Part shown: positions 48,456-57,822 of the stretch, piece by piece
How the letters are laid out: each line of letters opens with the position of its first letter
How positions within the stretch are numbered: position 1 is the first letter of the stretch
Origin: Samsonia erythrinae
GTDB lineage: Bacteria; Pseudomonadota; Gammaproteobacteria; Enterobacterales; Enterobacteriaceae
Length of the DNA stretch: 64,000 nt
Reading direction: 5' to 3'
Assembly (NCBI RefSeq): GCF_004342665.1
Contig: NZ_SMBY01000003.1
Span: forward strand, 62,001 to 126,000
Notes under the pieces: generated by a model
Databases searched by the model: none
Told to the model about the DNA's origin: nothing
What the model saw: only the letters and a program-made list of their open reading frames with translations
Program-made: the position numbers and the translations under genes

Positions 48456-48902
48456 ATGCGTACTGTTTTAAATATCCTTAACTTCGTACTGGGTGGTTTT
48501 TTCACCACATTAGCCTGGCTTCTGGCCACCATTGTGAGCGTCTTGCTGATTTTCACCCTACCGCTGACGCGTTCATGCTGGGAAATTACCAAGCTATCCT
48601 TGTTGCCATACGGTAATGAAGCGATCCATGTTGATGAACTGCGCCCGGATGAAAAGAGTGCCATTCTCAGCACGGGCGGTTCGGTGCTGAATATCTTCTG
48701 GTTCATTTTCTTCGGCTGGTGGCTTTGCCTGTCGCACATCGTGACGGGGATTGCCCAATGCATTACGATCATCGGCATCCCCGTTGGGATAGCCAACTTT
48801 AAAATCGCCGCTATCGCGCTATGGCCTGTAGGACGTCGCGTGGTTTCCGTCGAAATGGCTCAGGCGGCGCGGGAAAATAATGCCCGTCGTCACTATCGTT
48901 AA
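48456..48902 (+). CDS. yccF: YccF family inner membrane protein
   Basis: 148 residues with about four membrane helices, nearly colinear with E. coli YccF: MRTVLNILNFVLGGFFTTL, LPLTRSCWEITKLSLLPYGN and IPVGIANFKIAAIALWPVGR. Role unknown. It lies 14 bases before yccS, a conserved pair. Confidence 0.93.
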   Translation: MRTVLNILNFVLGGFFTTLAWLLATIVSVLLIFTLPLTRSCWEITKLSLLPYGNEAIHVDELRPDEKSAILSTGGSVLNIFWFIFFGWWLCLSHIVTGIAQCITIIGIPVGIANFKIAAIALWPVGRRVVSVEMAQAARENNARRHYR

Positions 48903-48916
48903 CGGCCTCTAAGGAA

Positions 48917-51058
48917 ATGACGTTGCTCACCCTTTCACCGGGCATTCGCCGCTATGTGTACAACAGCAGCTGGCTGTATACCATCCGCATCTTTATTGCA
49001 CTCAGTGGCGCATCGGCCGTTCCCTGGTGGCTGGGCCAACCCACGTCGACCATTCCCCTCACCCTTGGCGTCGTCGCCGCTGCACTGACCGATCTTGACG
49101 ATCGCCTCACTGGTCGTTTACGCAATCTGTTCATTACGCTGACCTGCTTTTTTGTGGCTTCTGTTTCGATCGAACTGCTTTTCCCTTATCCCTGGCTGTT
49201 CGGATTGGGTTTGGCGGTGTCGACATGGGGGTTTATCCTGCTCGGCGCATTAGGTCAGCGCTATGCGACCATCGCCTTTGGCGCATTGCTGATCGCCATT
49301 TACACCATGTTAGGGATATCGCTTTATGATAACTGGTATCAGCAGCCCATCATGTTGCTGGTCGGGGCCTCCTGGTACAACCTGCTCACCCTGCTCGGCC
49401 ATTTGATATTCCCTATCCGCCCATTGCAGGATAACCTCGCTCAGTGTTATCAACAGTTGGCTCACTATCTGGATGCGAAAGCCAACCTTTTCGATCCGGA
49501 AATAGAAGAGGAAACCGACAGACCATTAATTGATGTCGCCATGGCAAACAGCCAGCTGGTTGCTACGCTCAATCAGGCCAAATCCTCGCTGCTTACCCGA
49601 CTGCGGGGCGATCGCGGCCAGCGGGGGACACGGCAAACGCTGCATTACTACTTTGTCGCTCAGGACATTCACGAACGCGCCAGTTCATCACACGTTTACT
49701 ACCCGCTATTGCGCGAAAAACTGCGCTACAGCGATGTCCTGTTTCGCTTTCAACGCCTGTTGACGATGCAGGCCAAAGCCTGCCAGCAGTTGTCGCAATC
49801 CATTCTGTTGCATCAAAAATATCAGCATGACAACCGGTTTGAGCGGGCTTTTGTCCATCTCGAAGCGGCCATTGAACGCATCGCGGCCAACAAAATGGCT
49901 GATATCGCGCAAATCAAGGCGCTCACTTATCTGCTGAATAATCTGCGCGCGATTGATGCGCAGTTAGCAACCATTGAATCCGAACAGGCTATCGAACAGG
50001 AAAACACGGCGGAAAACACGCTGGCCGATGACAAGCTTACAGGCTGGAGCGACATACGCCTACGCATTAGCCGCCACCTGACGCCTCAGTCGTCACTGTT
50101 TCGCCACGCTGTACGCATGTCTGTATTACTGTGCAGCGGCTATACGTTGATTCAGGTGACAGGCTTACAACACGGTTACTGGATCCTGCTGACCAGTTTA
50201 TTTGTCTGCCAGCCCAACTATAACGCTACCCGGCGACGCCTGACGCTGAGAATTATCGGGACGCTAACCGGTATTTTACTTGGCCTGCCCATCTTGTATT
50301 TCGTTCCCTCATTAGAAGGCCAACTAACGCTGATCGTCATTAGCGGCGTTCTGTTCTTTGCCTTTCGCAACGTACAATATGCGCATGCCACCATGTTTAT
50401 TACTCTGCTCGTCCTGCTGTGTTTCAACCTTCTGGGGGAAGGCTTTGAAGTCGCCGTTCCACGTATCATTGATACGCTGCTGGGGTGCGCCATCGCGTGG
50501 GCGGCAGTCAGCTTTATCTGGCCAGACTGGCGTTTCCGCACGCTGCCCGCGGTTATCACCAAGACCCTGGAGGCCAACTGTCGTTATCTTGACGCGATCA
50601 TCGCGCAATATCATCAGGGCAAGGACAATAGCCTGCCCTATCGGATTGCCCGCCGTGATGCGCATAACTGCGATGCGGAACTGGCATCCCTCGTGTCAAA
50701 TATGTCGTCAGAACCCCATGCCCCCCGAAACCAGCTGGACAGCGCGTTCCGTCTCATGTGCCTGAACCACACGTTGTTGAGCTATATTTCGACGTTAGGC
50801 GCACACCGGGGGAAAATCGCCTCATTGGAAACGCTGCAATTACTGGATGATGCCGTTCGCCATGTTGATGACGCGCTGCAGTGCCGTGAAGAAGAACGTT
50901 TGCATCTTAATCAGGGATCGGAAACCATCACCGCCAGAATCCAATCCCTTACACCTGAACCAGACAGCAAAGAATCGTTAGTCATCCAGCAGATCGGCCT
51001 GCTGATCGGGCTGCTGCCCGAACTGGTACAGCTAAAAAACGAGATGACCACTCAGTGA
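48917..51058 (+). CDS. yccS: YccS family FUSC-type membrane protein
   Basis: 713-residue inner-membrane protein with two clusters of helices (about 25-165 and 395-530) around cytoplasmic coiled regions, the FUSC fold shared with AaeB and aluminium-malate transporters. LGQRYATIAFGALLIAIYTM and GYWILLTSLFVCQPNYNATR are YccS hallmarks. AAGGAA touches the ATG at 48917; a TTG at 48923 has better spacing and aligns better with E. coli, so the exact start is open. Transport substrate unknown. Confidence 0.92.
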   Translation: MTLLTLSPGIRRYVYNSSWLYTIRIFIALSGASAVPWWLGQPTSTIPLTLGVVAAALTDLDDRLTGRLRNLFITLTCFFVASVSIELLFPYPWLFGLGLAVSTWGFILLGALGQRYATIAFGALLIAIYTMLGISLYDNWYQQPIMLLVGASWYNLLTLLGHLIFPIRPLQDNLAQCYQQLAHYLDAKANLFDPEIEEETDRPLIDVAMANSQLVATLNQAKSSLLTRLRGDRGQRGTRQTLHYYFVAQDIHERASSSHVYYPLLREKLRYSDVLFRFQRLLTMQAKACQQLSQSILLHQKYQHDNRFERAFVHLEAAIERIAANKMADIAQIKALTYLLNNLRAIDAQLATIESEQAIEQENTAENTLADDKLTGWSDIRLRISRHLTPQSSLFRHAVRMSVLLCSGYTLIQVTGLQHGYWILLTSLFVCQPNYNATRRRLTLRIIGTLTGILLGLPILYFVPSLEGQLTLIVISGVLFFAFRNVQYAHATMFITLLVLLCFNLLGEGFEVAVPRIIDTLLGCAIAWAAVSFIWPDWRFRTLPAVITKTLEANCRYLDAIIAQYHQGKDNSLPYRIARRDAHNCDAELASLVSNMSSEPHAPRNQLDSAFRLMCLNHTLLSYISTLGAHRGKIASLETLQLLDDAVRHVDDALQCREEERLHLNQGSETITARIQSLTPEPDSKESLVIQQIGLLIGLLPELVQLKNEMTTQ

Positions 51059-51072
51059 AATCTTTAGCGCTG

Positions 51073-51693
51073 CTAGTGCTTGGGCTCCTTAGAGACGGCA
51101 TGGTGCTGATACCATTCCACCAGCTCGCGGCGGATAGGGTGAGGCAGCGCGGCCTGATGTGTGCCACAAATCGCCCCCGCCAGCGCCAACAGCACATTGA
51201 CGCTCAGGTTGCTGCGAATCTTTCGCAGCTCAAGGTAGCTGCTTTTTGCCCCGTAATGCTGTAATTCATCGACATTCTGTATGCCCGCCTTCCATAGCAA
51301 GCGCTCGATATCGTGATTAAGATTCGGGAGATCCTTCAAACGTCCATTTGCACTTCTGACCGTTTTATCGTACTGCGCGCCCGCCAGCGCCACCCGGGCC
51401 AGAAACAGCAGTTGTGACGGCTCTTGCCATAATGCCTCGTCCACAAGAAAGTAGTTAAGGGGGACCGGTATGCCGCGTTTGGTATAGATCAGGTTAATCA
51501 TTTCACGACGCTGAAAATGTTGTTCATCTTTCTTACTGGCACGAAGGTAAAGTTCGCCCTCAGAGACCAGGCCGAAAATTGTCTTATTTGCTGCGATGCT
51601 GTAGCCACCAAATTGGGAACGCGAAGTGATGTTCCCCAAAGATGAAAAAGAGTGCTGTGATTGCAAAATCCTTTTTTTGCATAAATGCTTCAT
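51073..51693 (-). CDS. sxy: Competence/DNA transformation regulator Sxy (TfoX)
   Basis: 206 residues with an N-terminal TfoX domain (SRSQFGGYSIAANKTIFGLV) and a C-terminal helix-hairpin TfoX-C domain (KDLPNLNHDIERLLWKAGIQ, then NVDELQHYGAKSSYLELRKI). It works with CRP at CRP-S promoters of DNA-uptake genes. Divergent from sulA as in other enterics; convergent with yccS, whose stop is 14 bases away. Confidence 0.93.
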   Translation of the reverse strand: MKHLCKKRILQSQHSFSSLGNITSRSQFGGYSIAANKTIFGLVSEGELYLRASKKDEQHFQRREMINLIYTKRGIPVPLNYFLVDEALWQEPSQLLFLARVALAGAQYDKTVRSANGRLKDLPNLNHDIERLLWKAGIQNVDELQHYGAKSSYLELRKIRSNLSVNVLLALAGAICGTHQAALPHPIRRELVEWYQHHAVSKEPKH

Positions 51694-51877
51694 GGGTAAT
51701 CCTTAGTGTTAAAATAATTTTATCCCGCAAAAATCAGTCAAGTAAAATCAATAGCAGGAACAAATAATTAATCACAGCGCAGGGGCAGCTTCAAACATAA
51801 AATGTGTTTAATGTCTTTCACATAAGGAATATGCGAGGCACTTTCAAAATCAGGTTGATTTTCGCTCACACAGGATA

Positions 51878-51897
51878 TACTGTATACCCATACAGTA
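51878..51897 (+). promoter_or_regulatory. LexA (SOS) box upstream of sulA
   Basis: TACTGTATACCCATACAGTA matches the LexA consensus in every conserved position, 21 bases before the sulA ATG. Strong LexA repression expected. Confidence 0.95.
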
Positions 51898-51918
51898 ACA
51901 CTATGGGTGAAACTCATT

Positions 51919-52425
51919 ATGCGTACGCAATCAAGCAGCTCTCACAACGTTCAGGCCCCATCGCTTTCTGTGACTCAACGTGCTGCGGCTCCCGCAGCGT
52001 GTACGGGCGGAATCATCAGCGAAATCGTGTACAACGCCGATCAACCCATAGTCACACACCTGCTCTTACCGCTTTTACAACAGTTGGGCGCGCAGTCTCG
52101 CTGGTTGCTGTGGCTATCCCCACAACAAAAATTGAGCCGTCCCTGGGTACAGCAATCCGGGTTACCGCTCGAAAAAATAGTCCAACTCCATCACATCAAT
52201 CCTCTGTTTACGGTTGACGCAATGGAAAGAGCGTTATTGACTGGCAATTACAGCGCCGTCTTATGTTGGTTGTCCGATGAGCTAACGGAAGAAGAAAAGG
52301 TTCGGTTACGGCAGGCGGCGCAGGCAGGAAACACCTACGGCTTTATTATGCGCTCCGAAAGCGCGGGCGATGACGCCTATAGACTCTTTCCGAGCCTTAA
52401 AATTCACTCAACATTGTATCATTAA
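51919..52425 (+). CDS. sulA: SOS cell division inhibitor SulA
   Basis: 168 residues. Binds FtsZ and stops septum formation during DNA damage; degraded by Lon through its C-terminus. [40 protein letters not shown] and the C-terminal HSTLYH (Lon-recognition histidine end) are conserved. ATG at 51919 chosen for homology; one four codons upstream is less likely. Confidence 0.95.
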   Translation: MRTQSSSSHNVQAPSLSVTQRAAAPAACTGGIISEIVYNADQPIVTHLLLPLLQQLGAQSRWLLWLSPQQKLSRPWVQQSGLPLEKIVQLHHINPLFTVDAMERALLTGNYSAVLCWLSDELTEEEKVRLRQAAQAGNTYGFIMRSESAGDDAYRLFPSLKIHSTLYH

Positions 52426-52444
52426 GTAAATTAAGAATTTTCTC

Positions 52445-52504
52445 AGCCCGATCAGACCATGCGCTTCGCAGATCGCTGCGAAGCGGTATTCTGCGGGCTT
52501 TTTG
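52445..52504 (+). terminator. sulA terminator, branched
   Basis: An outer stem AGCCCG (52445-52450) / CGGGCT (52494-52499) leading into five T encloses a perfect nine-base hairpin GCTTCGCAG / CTGCGAAGC (52463-52484). The nested form is unusual but the outer stem and T tract make a normal intrinsic terminator. Confidence 0.75.
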
Positions 52505-52788
52505 TTTATTTTTAAAACACATGAAAGACGCAACATCTGTCAAAACCATCTATTATTTGTTAATAAGTATGTATGAATCGTGCGTTTTTCTTAAGTCGCA
52601 AATAACATCATACTTGTAACTTTCTCATCACGTTGTAGACTTTAACTCGCTGGAGTTGCTCTTTTATAACGTCAGTTGACTGACAGTGAGTCATAAATAA
52701 GGGCAAAGTCTCCAACCAAAGGATTTTAACCAAAGGTTTATTAGCCCGCACGGGTTAATTACCGATTTGGATGATAATGAGGCGTAAA
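52505..52788 (+). promoter_or_regulatory. ompA promoter and long leader
   Basis: About 280 bases between the sulA terminator and ompA. As in E. coli this holds the ompA promoter and a long 5-prime leader that makes the mRNA stable. The last part, GATAATGAGGCGTAAA before the ATG, is close to the E. coli segment paired by the sRNA MicA. No other gene is present. Confidence 0.65.
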
Positions 52789-53862
52789 ATGAAAAAAACA
52801 GCTATCGCAGTTGCAGTGGCACTGGCTGGCTTCGCGACCATCGCGCAAGCTGCTCCTAAAGATAATACCTGGTACACCGGTGGTAAACTGGGTGTGTCTC
52901 AATTCCACGATACTGGTTTCTACGGAAATGGTTATTCCGGTGTCAATAACAACCCAATCAAAACCAAGCTAGGCGCAGGTGCCTTCCTTGGTTATCAAGC
53001 AAACCCATACCTGGGTTTTGAACTGGGTTACGATTGGCTGGGTCGCATGAAATATGCTGGCTCTACATCTAATGCAGCAGATAGCGCAAGCTTTAAAGCT
53101 CAAGGCGTTCAGCTGGCAGCTAAGCTGAGCTACCCAGTATTATCCGATCTGGACATCTATACTCGTCTGGGTGGTATGATTTGGCGTACTGATAGCCACG
53201 CGGCTATCGGCGGCGGACACATCAACAACGACGATACCGGCGTTTCCCCGCTGGCAGCTATCGGTGTTGAATACGCTATCGACAAAAACTGGGCTACCCG
53301 TGTTGACTACCAATGGGTAAGCAACATCGGTGACGCAGGTACCGTTGGTGCGCGTCCAGACAACATGCTGATGAGCGTGGGTCTGTCCTACCGTTTCGGT
53401 CAGGAAGATCGCGTAGTACCAGCTCCGGCTCCGGCTCCGGCGCCAGTTGTTGAAACCAAGCGTTTCACGCTGAAATCTGACGTGCTGTTCAACTTCAACA
53501 AAGCAACGCTGAAAGCAGAAGGCCAGCAATCACTGGATCAACTGTACACTCAGCTGAGCTCTCTGGATCCGAAAGACGGTTCCGTTGTTGTTCTGGGCTT
53601 CACCGACCGTTTAGGTTCAGAGCAATACAACCAGGCCCTGTCTGAAAAACGCGCTCAGAGCGTCGTTGATTACCTGGTATCCAAAGGTATTCCTGCGAAC
53701 AAAATCTCTGCTCGTGGTCAGGGTAAATCTCAGCCGGTTACCGGTTCTACCTGTGACAACGTGAAGCCGCGCGCTGCGCTGATCGACTGCCTGGCACCGG
53801 ATCGTCGTGTAGAGATCGAAGTTAAAGGCATCAAAGACGTTGTAACTCAGCCTCAGGCTTAA
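52789..53862 (+). CDS. ompA: Outer membrane protein A
   Basis: 357 residues. Signal peptide [20 protein letters not shown], then an eight-stranded barrel to about residue 200, a PAPAPAPAP hinge, and a C-terminal OmpA-like domain ([20 protein letters not shown]) that binds peptidoglycan. The cysteine pair [13 protein letters not shown] near the end is conserved. The ATG at 52789 has GAGGCG upstream and matches E. coli. Codon use is that of a highly expressed gene. Confidence 0.98.
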   Translation: MKKTAIAVAVALAGFATIAQAAPKDNTWYTGGKLGVSQFHDTGFYGNGYSGVNNNPIKTKLGAGAFLGYQANPYLGFELGYDWLGRMKYAGSTSNAADSASFKAQGVQLAAKLSYPVLSDLDIYTRLGGMIWRTDSHAAIGGGHINNDDTGVSPLAAIGVEYAIDKNWATRVDYQWVSNIGDAGTVGARPDNMLMSVGLSYRFGQEDRVVPAPAPAPAPVVETKRFTLKSDVLFNFNKATLKAEGQQSLDQLYTQLSSLDPKDGSVVVLGFTDRLGSEQYNQALSEKRAQSVVDYLVSKGIPANKISARGQGKSQPVTGSTCDNVKPRAALIDCLAPDRRVEIEVKGIKDVVTQPQA

Positions 53863-53872
53863 GTTATTAACG

Positions 53873-53901
53873 AAAAAACCTCGCTTCGGCGAGGTTTTTT
53901 T
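53873..53901 (+). terminator. ompA terminator
   Basis: AAAAAACCTCGC / GCGAGGTTTTTT with a TTCG tetraloop, continuing into T. Symmetric, so it can also serve matP from the other side. Confidence 0.95.
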
Positions 53902-53941
53902 ATGCACGCTGGTCACGCTCTTTACCCTAAATCACAAACGA

Positions 53942-54400
53942 CTACTTCCCATCACTATTGAGAATCGCTTTGAGATCCTGTTTAAGCAGGGACATTTGGC
54001 TGGCGTATTTTTCTTTATGTTCAGCATCCTCGATTAACTGCACAATCGTCTCGGACAGCGTAGCGCCCCGTCTCTGAGCCAGAGCCGCAAGCCGCTGCCA
54101 GACCAGATATTCCAGATCGATCGATTTCTTACGCGTATGCTGATGTTCCGCATTAAAATGGCGCTTGCGTCGCGCACGGATGGTTTGCTTCATCCGGTTT
54201 TCTAAAGCGGGGTTCATACACTGCGCTATCCATTCCAGCACGTTTACCGGTTGGTTTTCCATCCGAAGCAACGTTTGCACAGCCTCATCCGCCGCGCTCT
54301 GTTCCAGAAAACGCGTAATCGCCTCACCTTCCCGGTGCTTCTTCACCAGGTACTTCCATTTCCACCCGCACTCAAGATTTTCTAGTTGTTGATATTTCAT
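53942..54400 (-). CDS. matP: Macrodomain Ter protein MatP
   Basis: 152-residue DNA-binding protein that organises the chromosome terminus by binding matS sites and links it to division through Zap[21 protein letters not shown] near the start, a four-helix bundle and a ribbon-helix-helix domain in the second half ([20 protein letters not shown]), then a C-terminal coiled coil. Always between ompA and ycbZ in enterics. Confidence 0.95.
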   Translation of the reverse strand: MKYQQLENLECGWKWKYLVKKHREGEAITRFLEQSAADEAVQTLLRMENQPVNVLEWIAQCMNPALENRMKQTIRARRKRHFNAEHQHTRKKSIDLEYLVWQRLAALAQRRGATLSETIVQLIEDAEHKEKYASQMSLLKQDLKAILNSDGK

Positions 54401-54608
54401 ATTAAATGCTTCAGTGACCGCGTAACGTTACTTCTAGCATAACAGTTTTCTCTGATTTTGACCGCTTTCCGGCAGCTTTTAAGACGATTAGCCAAACGCG
54501 GTAAGGACGATAACGCATGAAAGATGACGGGGAGATGACTCTCCTTCTGTGCAGTACACGTTATTCTTGTATAATCACGGTTTTCCTTTAGACAATTACA
54601 TTGATACT

Positions 54609-56336
54609 TTGACCAGTAACCGACTCTCATGGCAGCATTTACTGCCCAATAACACGCCTTATCAAACGCTATTCACTCAGGCTGCTCAGCTTGCACCTGT
54701 TGAATTTTCCGCTATTCAGCCGCGCCTGTCAGACAGCCTGACCCTTTTTTGCCACCCTCATTCGCCTTCCCGCTTTATGCTGTTGAAAGCACAGGAAAAC
54801 GACGAATACATGGCATTAATCTCCCGCACGCTGAACGCCATCAGGCCGGAGTCTGGCGCGGTATATGGCAGTAAATATATCATTGAGGGTCGCCATATCC
54901 GGGTTGAACCCGCCACGTTGCCGACAGATAACTTCGCCGCCCAGCAATCCTGTGGCTATCAGGAATGGATAGAGCCGGAGCAGCTCTTTGGCTGTGTACG
55001 CAGTTTTCACGATGAAATCACGCTGTATCCAGGGCTGATTCATCAGGTTAACGGCGGTACGCTGATTCTGTCAGCCAGATCGCTACTGGCGCAGCCGTTG
55101 ATGTGGCTGCGTTTGAAACAGATTATGGCTGAAGGGCTCTACCGCTGGCAGTCGCCAGACGAGCGCAAACCCTTGCCTGTTGATATTCCACCGATGCCTC
55201 TCAATGTCCGCCTGATTATTCTTGGTGACCGCGACAGTCTGGCGGATATTCATGATATGGAGCCGGAGCTAAGCGAGCACGCCATATACGGTGAGTTTGA
55301 AGCGCTATTGCAGCTGATTGAAACCGATGACATGGCGCGCTGGTGCGCCTATATCAACGCGTTATGCAGCGAAAATCATCTGCCTCGGCTTGCCGCCGAT
55401 GCCTGGCCGGCGTTAGTGAACATCGCAGTCCGTTACAGCGGCGATCAGGGGAATTTACCTTTATGCCCGCGCTGGCTTATCGGCCAACTGAAATACGCCG
55501 CGTTGTACGCCAGAGAGGGAGAAATAACGAAGCAGGCGCTGGTTGACGCCGTTGCCGCTCGTCAATGGCGTGAAGGTTATCTTCGTGAGCGGATGCAGGA
55601 TGAAATCGAGCTAGGCCAGATCCTTATTGAAACCGAAGGTGAAGTCATCGGTCAGGTCAACGGGCTTTCCGTTCTTGAGTTTCCCGGCTATCCCGTTGCC
55701 TTTGGCGAACCGACGCGCATCAGCTGCGTCGTACATGCGGGCGACGGGGAACTGACCGACGTCGAGCGGAAGGCTGAACTGGCGGGCAATTTGCACGCCA
55801 AAGGGATGATGATCATGCAGGCGTTCCTGATTGCGGAACTGGAACTCGATCAGCAGCTCCCTTTCTCTGCTTCCATGGTCTTTGAGCAGTCCTACAGTGA
55901 AGTCGACGGCGACAGTGCCTCGCTGGCGGAACTGTGTGCGCTGGTGAGCGCGCTCTCCCTGCGTCCAATCAATCAGCAGTTCGCCGTCACCGGTTCCGTC
56001 GACCAGTTTGGTCACGTCCAGCCCATTGGCGGCATAAATGAAAAAATTGAAGGTTTTTTTGAAGTTTGTCAGCGTCGTGGGCTAACGGGAAACCAGGGGG
56101 TGATTTTACCGGCTGCCAACCTGCGTCACCTCTGCTTGCAGGAAGACGTTGTGGACGCTGTCCGCCAAGGGCAATTTCATCTCATTCCGGTAGAAACTGC
56201 GCCGGAAGCGGTATCGCTGTTGACTAACCTTGCTTACGATGATGAACAGCAGCCTAACTTGCTGGCGGCGATTCGTGAGCGGATTGGACACATGATGCCG
56301 CAAGAGCGCAGACGTTTTCCCTGGTTTTTCCGTTAA
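54609..56336 (+). CDS. ycbZ: Lon-like protease YcbZ (LonH)
   Basis: 575 residues: a degenerate N-terminal AAA-like half with no clear Walker A, then a Lon protease domain. The catalytic dyad is Ser in SYSEVDGDSASLAEL and Lys in GGINEKIEGFF. No ATG fits: the TTG at 54609 (TSNRLSWQHLLP) aligns with the E. coli start; the frame is open from a GTG at 54549. The biological substrate is uncertain; homologues are linked to ribosome assembly phenotypes. Confidence 0.9.
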   Translation: MTSNRLSWQHLLPNNTPYQTLFTQAAQLAPVEFSAIQPRLSDSLTLFCHPHSPSRFMLLKAQENDEYMALISRTLNAIRPESGAVYGSKYIIEGRHIRVEPATLPTDNFAAQQSCGYQEWIEPEQLFGCVRSFHDEITLYPGLIHQVNGGTLILSARSLLAQPLMWLRLKQIMAEGLYRWQSPDERKPLPVDIPPMPLNVRLIILGDRDSLADIHDMEPELSEHAIYGEFEALLQLIETDDMARWCAYINALCSENHLPRLAADAWPALVNIAVRYSGDQGNLPLCPRWLIGQLKYAALYAREGEITKQALVDAVAARQWREGYLRERMQDEIELGQILIETEGEVIGQVNGLSVLEFPGYPVAFGEPTRISCVVHAGDGELTDVERKAELAGNLHAKGMMIMQAFLIAELELDQQLPFSASMVFEQSYSEVDGDSASLAELCALVSALSLRPINQQFAVTGSVDQFGHVQPIGGINEKIEGFFEVCQRRGLTGNQGVILPAANLRHLCLQEDVVDAVRQGQFHLIPVETAPEAVSLLTNLAYDDEQQPNLLAAIRERIGHMMPQERRRFPWFFR

Positions 56337-56371
56337 CGCAACTGGTTTAACCAGACGTAACAGACTTGCTC

Positions 56372-56389
56372 AGCGTACATCTGTACGCT
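56372..56389 (+). promoter_or_regulatory. FabR-type operator of fabA
   Basis: AGCGTACATCTGTACGCT is an inverted repeat matching the FabR palindrome at E. coli fabA, followed by AACCTGCGTGC as there. It lies 39 bases before the fabA ATG. FabR repression according to unsaturated acyl supply is expected; a FadR site probably lies close by but was not resolved. Confidence 0.8.
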
Positions 56390-56427
56390 AACCTGCGTGC
56401 TTCATTAAAATAAGGCTTACAGAGACC

Positions 56428-56946
56428 ATGGTAGATAAACGCGAATCCTATACGAAAGAAGACCTCCTTGCCTCCAGTCGGGGTGAATTGTTCGGCCCAC
56501 AGGGTCCGCAATTACCGGCGCCTAACATGCTAATGATGGACCGCGTCGTTAAAATGACAGAGGATGGCGGTAAGTATGGCAAAGGCTACGTGGAAGCCGA
56601 ACTGGATATCACGCCTGATCTGTGGTTCTTCGGTTGCCATTTCATCGGCGATCCCGTCATGCCGGGCTGCCTCGGTCTGGATGCCATGTGGCAGTTAGTC
56701 GGCTTCTATCTGGGCTGGCTGGGCGGCGAAGGTAAAGGCCGCGCGCTCGGCGTAGGTGAAGTGAAATTTGCCGGACAGATTCTGCCAACCGCGAAGAAAG
56801 TGACTTACCGTATTCACTTCAAACGCGTCATTAACCGTCGTCTGGTTATGGGGATTGCTGACGGTGAAGTTCTGGTCGACGGACACCCGATCTACACCGC
56901 CAATGAGCTGAAAGTCGGCCTGTTCAAAGACACTAACGCGTTCTAA
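56428..56946 (+). CDS. fabA: 3-hydroxydecanoyl-ACP dehydratase/isomerase FabA
   Basis: 172 residues. Introduces the double bond of unsaturated fatty acids by dehydration and isomerisation at C10. Catalytic His71 in [14 protein letters not shown] and Asp85 in LGLDAMWQ. Same length as E. coli. Downstream of ycbZ, with its own FabR-type operator. Confidence 0.97.
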   Translation: MVDKRESYTKEDLLASSRGELFGPQGPQLPAPNMLMMDRVVKMTEDGGKYGKGYVEAELDITPDLWFFGCHFIGDPVMPGCLGLDAMWQLVGFYLGWLGGEGKGRALGVGEVKFAGQILPTAKKVTYRIHFKRVINRRLVMGIADGEVLVDGHPIYTANELKVGLFKDTNAF

Positions 56947-57022
56947 GCGTCAAGTGCTATTGCGGGCGAAAATCGCTTCGCCCGCACGACACTCTCCGCT
57001 CCTCTGATGACGTCCAGAACAC

Positions 57023-57676
57023 TTATGATGGGCTTTTCAGCTCATTCGCTATCGAATGCCGTACATCCTGCGGGATTTTTAACTCCGTCGCTAACGCGTC
57101 CAGATAGCTTTTTTCCATGAAGTGGTCAACATCGATCACAGCGCAGCTCAGAAAGTAAATCTCAAGCGCTTCTTCCTCATTTTTCACGTCTCTTGCCAGC
57201 AAGGCCGGATCGAGCGGTTGTTCTATGGCTTCCTGCACCCAGCGGTTTGCCTCACTGCCTAATTGCAACTGCTGAATATTTTCCTCAATGCGCTGCTTCT
57301 CCGTGGCATCAATATGGCCATCACTCTTGGCGGCAAAGACCAGAGCCTGAATCAGGCGCCGGGCACGGATATTGTCAGACGAGGCGTGAGCGCCGAACTG
57401 CGGATCATCCTGATGCGCGTCACGAACGCGTTTCTTGTATTGATTCCACAGAACCACGCCGGCTGCCGCACTACCACCGATAATCAACGCGTTTTTACCC
57501 AATGAGCCCATGATTTTCCGCGCGGATTTATTCGACAGCAGTACCCCGGCCAGCCCCCCTAACGCCGCAGGTTTCATCATATCGCCCAGATTACCGTTCG
57601 AGCCCCCTTGATGATGATTACCCTGCTTGCTACCTGAGTTTAATAAGCCCTGAATCTGTTGCAGCCAGTTATTCAT
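57023..57676 (-). CDS. DUF533 (YebE-like) inner membrane protein
   Basis: 217 residues: N-terminal amphipathic segment, a Gly/His/Gln-rich linker (GNHHQGGSNGNLG), a hydrophobic helix near 80-97 (ALIIGGSAAAGVVLW), then a TerB-like helical domain (KSDGHIDATEKQRIEENIQQ). E. coli YebE of this family is Cpx-induced. The ATG at 57676 follows GGGAG. It takes the place where rmf stands beside fabA in E. coli. Confidence 0.85.
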   Translation of the reverse strand: MNNWLQQIQGLLNSGSKQGNHHQGGSNGNLGDMMKPAALGGLAGVLLSNKSARKIMGSLGKNALIIGGSAAAGVVLWNQYKKRVRDAHQDDPQFGAHASSDNIRARRLIQALVFAAKSDGHIDATEKQRIEENIQQLQLGSEANRWVQEAIEQPLDPALLARDVKNEEEALEIYFLSCAVIDVDHFMEKSYLDALATELKIPQDVRHSIANELKSPS

Positions 57677-57822
57677 TTCGTTCTCCCAAGGAAAAGTGCC
57701 ATCACTCATGACATTACTGTTCAATAGTAATGGTGCTCAGGACGTTTGTTTGTCAGGTTGTGTATAACAATGAAAAGTATGGGCTGAGCCAGAAACACAG
57801 CCCATAAACTGAAGCTGGTGAA

